The notes under the pieces were generated by a model. It saw only the letters and a list, made by a program, of their open reading frames with translations. It was not told the DNA's origin and did no database searches. A DNA stretch of 64,000 bases from Centrapalus pauciflorus. Lineage: Eukaryota; Streptophyta; Magnoliopsida; Asterales; Asteraceae. The stretch is from the NCBI GenBank assembly GCA_020465985.1, contig JAANYP010004337.1, forward strand, positions 1 to 64,000. The letters are read 5' to 3'. Shown here piece after piece: positions 62,587 to 64,000 of this stretch. The position numbers and the translations under genes are program-made. Numbering within the stretch: position 1 is the stretch's first letter; each line of letters starts with the position of its first letter.

Positions 62587-63229
62587 TGTTGGTACATCCT
62601 GTGTGACGATAGCAGTCTAAGTGATCCTACATTGTGATTTTAGCAAGTGTGTGTTATATATGTTTATATATGGTTGATATTTATTAGTGTTTGTATGTTT
62701 GAACTTGATGTAACGTATTACAAGAAGTTCAAACATAAAGTACAAAGATAAAATCAATCATAAGTAATAACATAAGTTTCAACACTTAGTTGTTTATGTA
62801 AAAGGCTAGATTCGATTCATACAAGGCTTGGCATTCGAATCTGTGATAGATTCGAATGTAGCCTAGAATCGAAGAGCCCAGATTCGAGAGTGTCTTGGTG
62901 GACAGACTCGAATGGGCCTTGGGCCAGATTCGAGTTTGGCCCACATCAGACTCGAATCAGGGTCTATAATTAGGGATAGACTCGAGATATAATCAGACTT
63001 TTTGCAGAATTCGTGAGGAATTGAGCTTAAAGCGATCTCGAGTTTATCAGCTTGGTGCGTGTTCTTTCGGAGAGAATCAGTTCGTAGGATCGTTCGTGTG
63101 TCGTTCGTTCAGCCTTTGATAGTCTCCGTGTTTCGTAGTTGAGAGTTGTTTCCGTCTAACCGTTAACGAGGATTCCGCACTCGTTGACGGCTCCGCGTCT
63201 AGATAGATCTCGTAGTGGTAGACCTTACA
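62587..63229 (+). repeat. Family B solo LTR
   Basis: TGTTGGTACATCC to GACCTTACA, 643 bp, the reverse orientation of the family B LTRs at 34842 and 47643 and matching them along its length. It is flanked by perfect ATCTG duplications with no internal sequence, so it was formed by LTR-LTR recombination within one insertion. Confidence 0.96.
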
Positions 63230-63234
63230 ATCTG
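63230..63234. repeat. Target-site duplication of the solo LTR, right copy
   Basis: ATCTG, identical to 62582-62586. Confidence 0.93.
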
Positions 63235-63441
63235 CCAGTTGTAAGATAATATCAGTTGTTCGTAACTGACCTAGATCTTGTTTATCAAACAAGTTTCCTG
63301 GTAAAATATTAACACTAGCTCCAAGATCGAGCAATGCCTTTTTAATCTGCACATTTCCTATTGTCACTGGAATCAATGGTGATCCAGGATCTTTCAGCTT
63401 AGGAGGTAGAGAACTAGAAACTACTGCACTCAACTGTTCAG
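63235..63441 (-). pseudogene. Athila-type protease N-terminus
   Basis: LSAVVSSSLPPKLKDPGSP leads to the active site LLDLGASVNILPGNLF (Asp-Leu-Gly in place of Asp-Ser/Thr-Gly, normal for this clade) and LQLAD, where the solo LTR interrupts it. A one-base frameshift near 63460 separates it from gag. Confidence 0.87.
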
Positions 63442-64000
63442 TTAGATTGATCTGCTTTGGGAGTGGACCTTACACTTTCTTTTCTGAGTACAGAGATCTT
63501 TTAAATATTTGGCATAAGATGGAACCTGTTGAATGGCCTTTATCAGAGGAATATTGATCTTAAATTGATTAAATAAATCCCAAAGATCCTCTGGTTGTGG
63601 GCCTCTTTTGCCGTATGGAGAAGATTTTGGATTTTCTAAAGCAGCAGGATAAGGAGGAGGAATTGAAGTACCCTGACTCTTATCCGCCTCCCCAACTTTA
63701 GGTGTTGGAATATCTGCTTTAATTGGCTCTTTAAAAAAAACCTTCTTAGGAACCTCTTTCTTCTTTGGATCCTCTTTCTCCTCACACACGACTTTAGTGT
63801 CGGTATCTTCTTCTGCCTCTTTCTCTTTAGGCATCATTATTTTATTGTTTACCTCTCTTTCACTCCTTAGTGTGGTTATCTTAGCTATTTCATTAACTTC
63901 GTTAATCTCATGTTTCTTATCTTTGTTATGATGATGGGCGTGTGAAGGATTGGGAACAGTATTGCTAGGAAGCTTCCCCTCGTCACGCCTAGTAAGCGAC
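63442..64000 (-). pseudogene. Athila-type gag, C-terminal part (partial)
   Basis: Open from the window edge to 63442: RRDEGKLPSNTVPNPSHAHH, TTLRSEREVNNKIMMPKEKE, a Lys/Glu-rich segment, YPAALENPKSSPYGKRG and QFKINIPLIKAIQQVPSYAK, then YLKDLCTQKRKCKV. This matches the end of Athila/Tat gag, which runs into protease. The start is outside the window; the downstream end is a frameshift, not a true stop. Confidence 0.88.

Larger units (their letters stand above)
61937..64000 (-). mobile_element. Athila/Tat-type Ty3/Gypsy fragment, interrupted by a solo LTR
   Basis: Minus strand, entering from the right edge: gag C-terminal part, protease and the protease-RT linker, ending near 61937. Characteristic phrases are AKITTLRSEREVNNK, IKAIQQVPSYAKYLKDLCTQ, PPKLKDPGSPLIPVTIGN, LLDLGASVNILP and ELPSHLKYDFLGQNDTLPII. 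No LTR of its own is in the window. The solo LTR at 62587-63229 lies inside the protease. Confidence 0.9.

Overview
This is a plant nuclear window, almost certainly from a eudicot with a repeat-rich genome. Most of it is LTR retrotransposons, nested and broken. There are no operons, ribosome binding sites or CRISPR arrays. I see one intact host gene, a two-exon GT14 (BC10-like) glycosyltransferase at 55609-57738. The species cannot be read from the sequence; the retroelement proteins resemble those common in asterid genomes, but that is only an impression.

Layout. 1-1518: 5' end of a minus-strand Ty1/Copia Sirevirus-like element (family A), running off the left edge. 1519-10804: AT-rich intergenic DNA with several terminal-inverted-repeat (TIR) elements, including a foldback of about 2 kb built from a 21-bp tandem repeat (4893-6925), a tandem duplication and long TA and CT microsatellites. 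10805-32748: a minus-strand Ty3/Gypsy chromovirus (Tekay/Del type, family C) split by a full-length plus-strand family A Copia element (14943-28404) with a perfect 5-bp target duplication. 32749-34841: host DNA, then the 3' end of another Copia element. 34842-48289: a minus-strand Sirevirus-like element (family B) with both LTRs, gag, pol and a large third ORF. 48290-52201: a second, internally deleted family C element. 52202-58433: AT-rich DNA, a small foldback element inside a TA tract, the GT14 gene and its flank. 58434-61936: a 5'-truncated plus-strand Copia remnant (pol 3' half plus non-coding tail). 61937-64000: a minus-strand Athila/Tat-type Gypsy fragment interrupted by a perfect family B solo LTR.

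The retroelement genes are broken by nonsense codons and frameshifts, but frames remain easy to follow; many of the stops are of the kind left by C-to-T change in methylated DNA. Three LTR families (A, B, C) are each present three times, so relative ages can be compared inside the window.

Most worth a second look: (i) in both full-length Copia families gag ends in a sequence that reads as a plant branch point plus 3' splice site placed just before pol; (ii) a large third ORF with a shared architecture (conserved N-terminal domain, low-complexity middle, acidic/coiled region, conserved C-terminal domain) in the env position but with no visible membrane segment; (iii) dense TTCGAA/CTCGAG-type motifs in the non-coding parts of family B; (iv) the 21-bp-periodic giant foldback.
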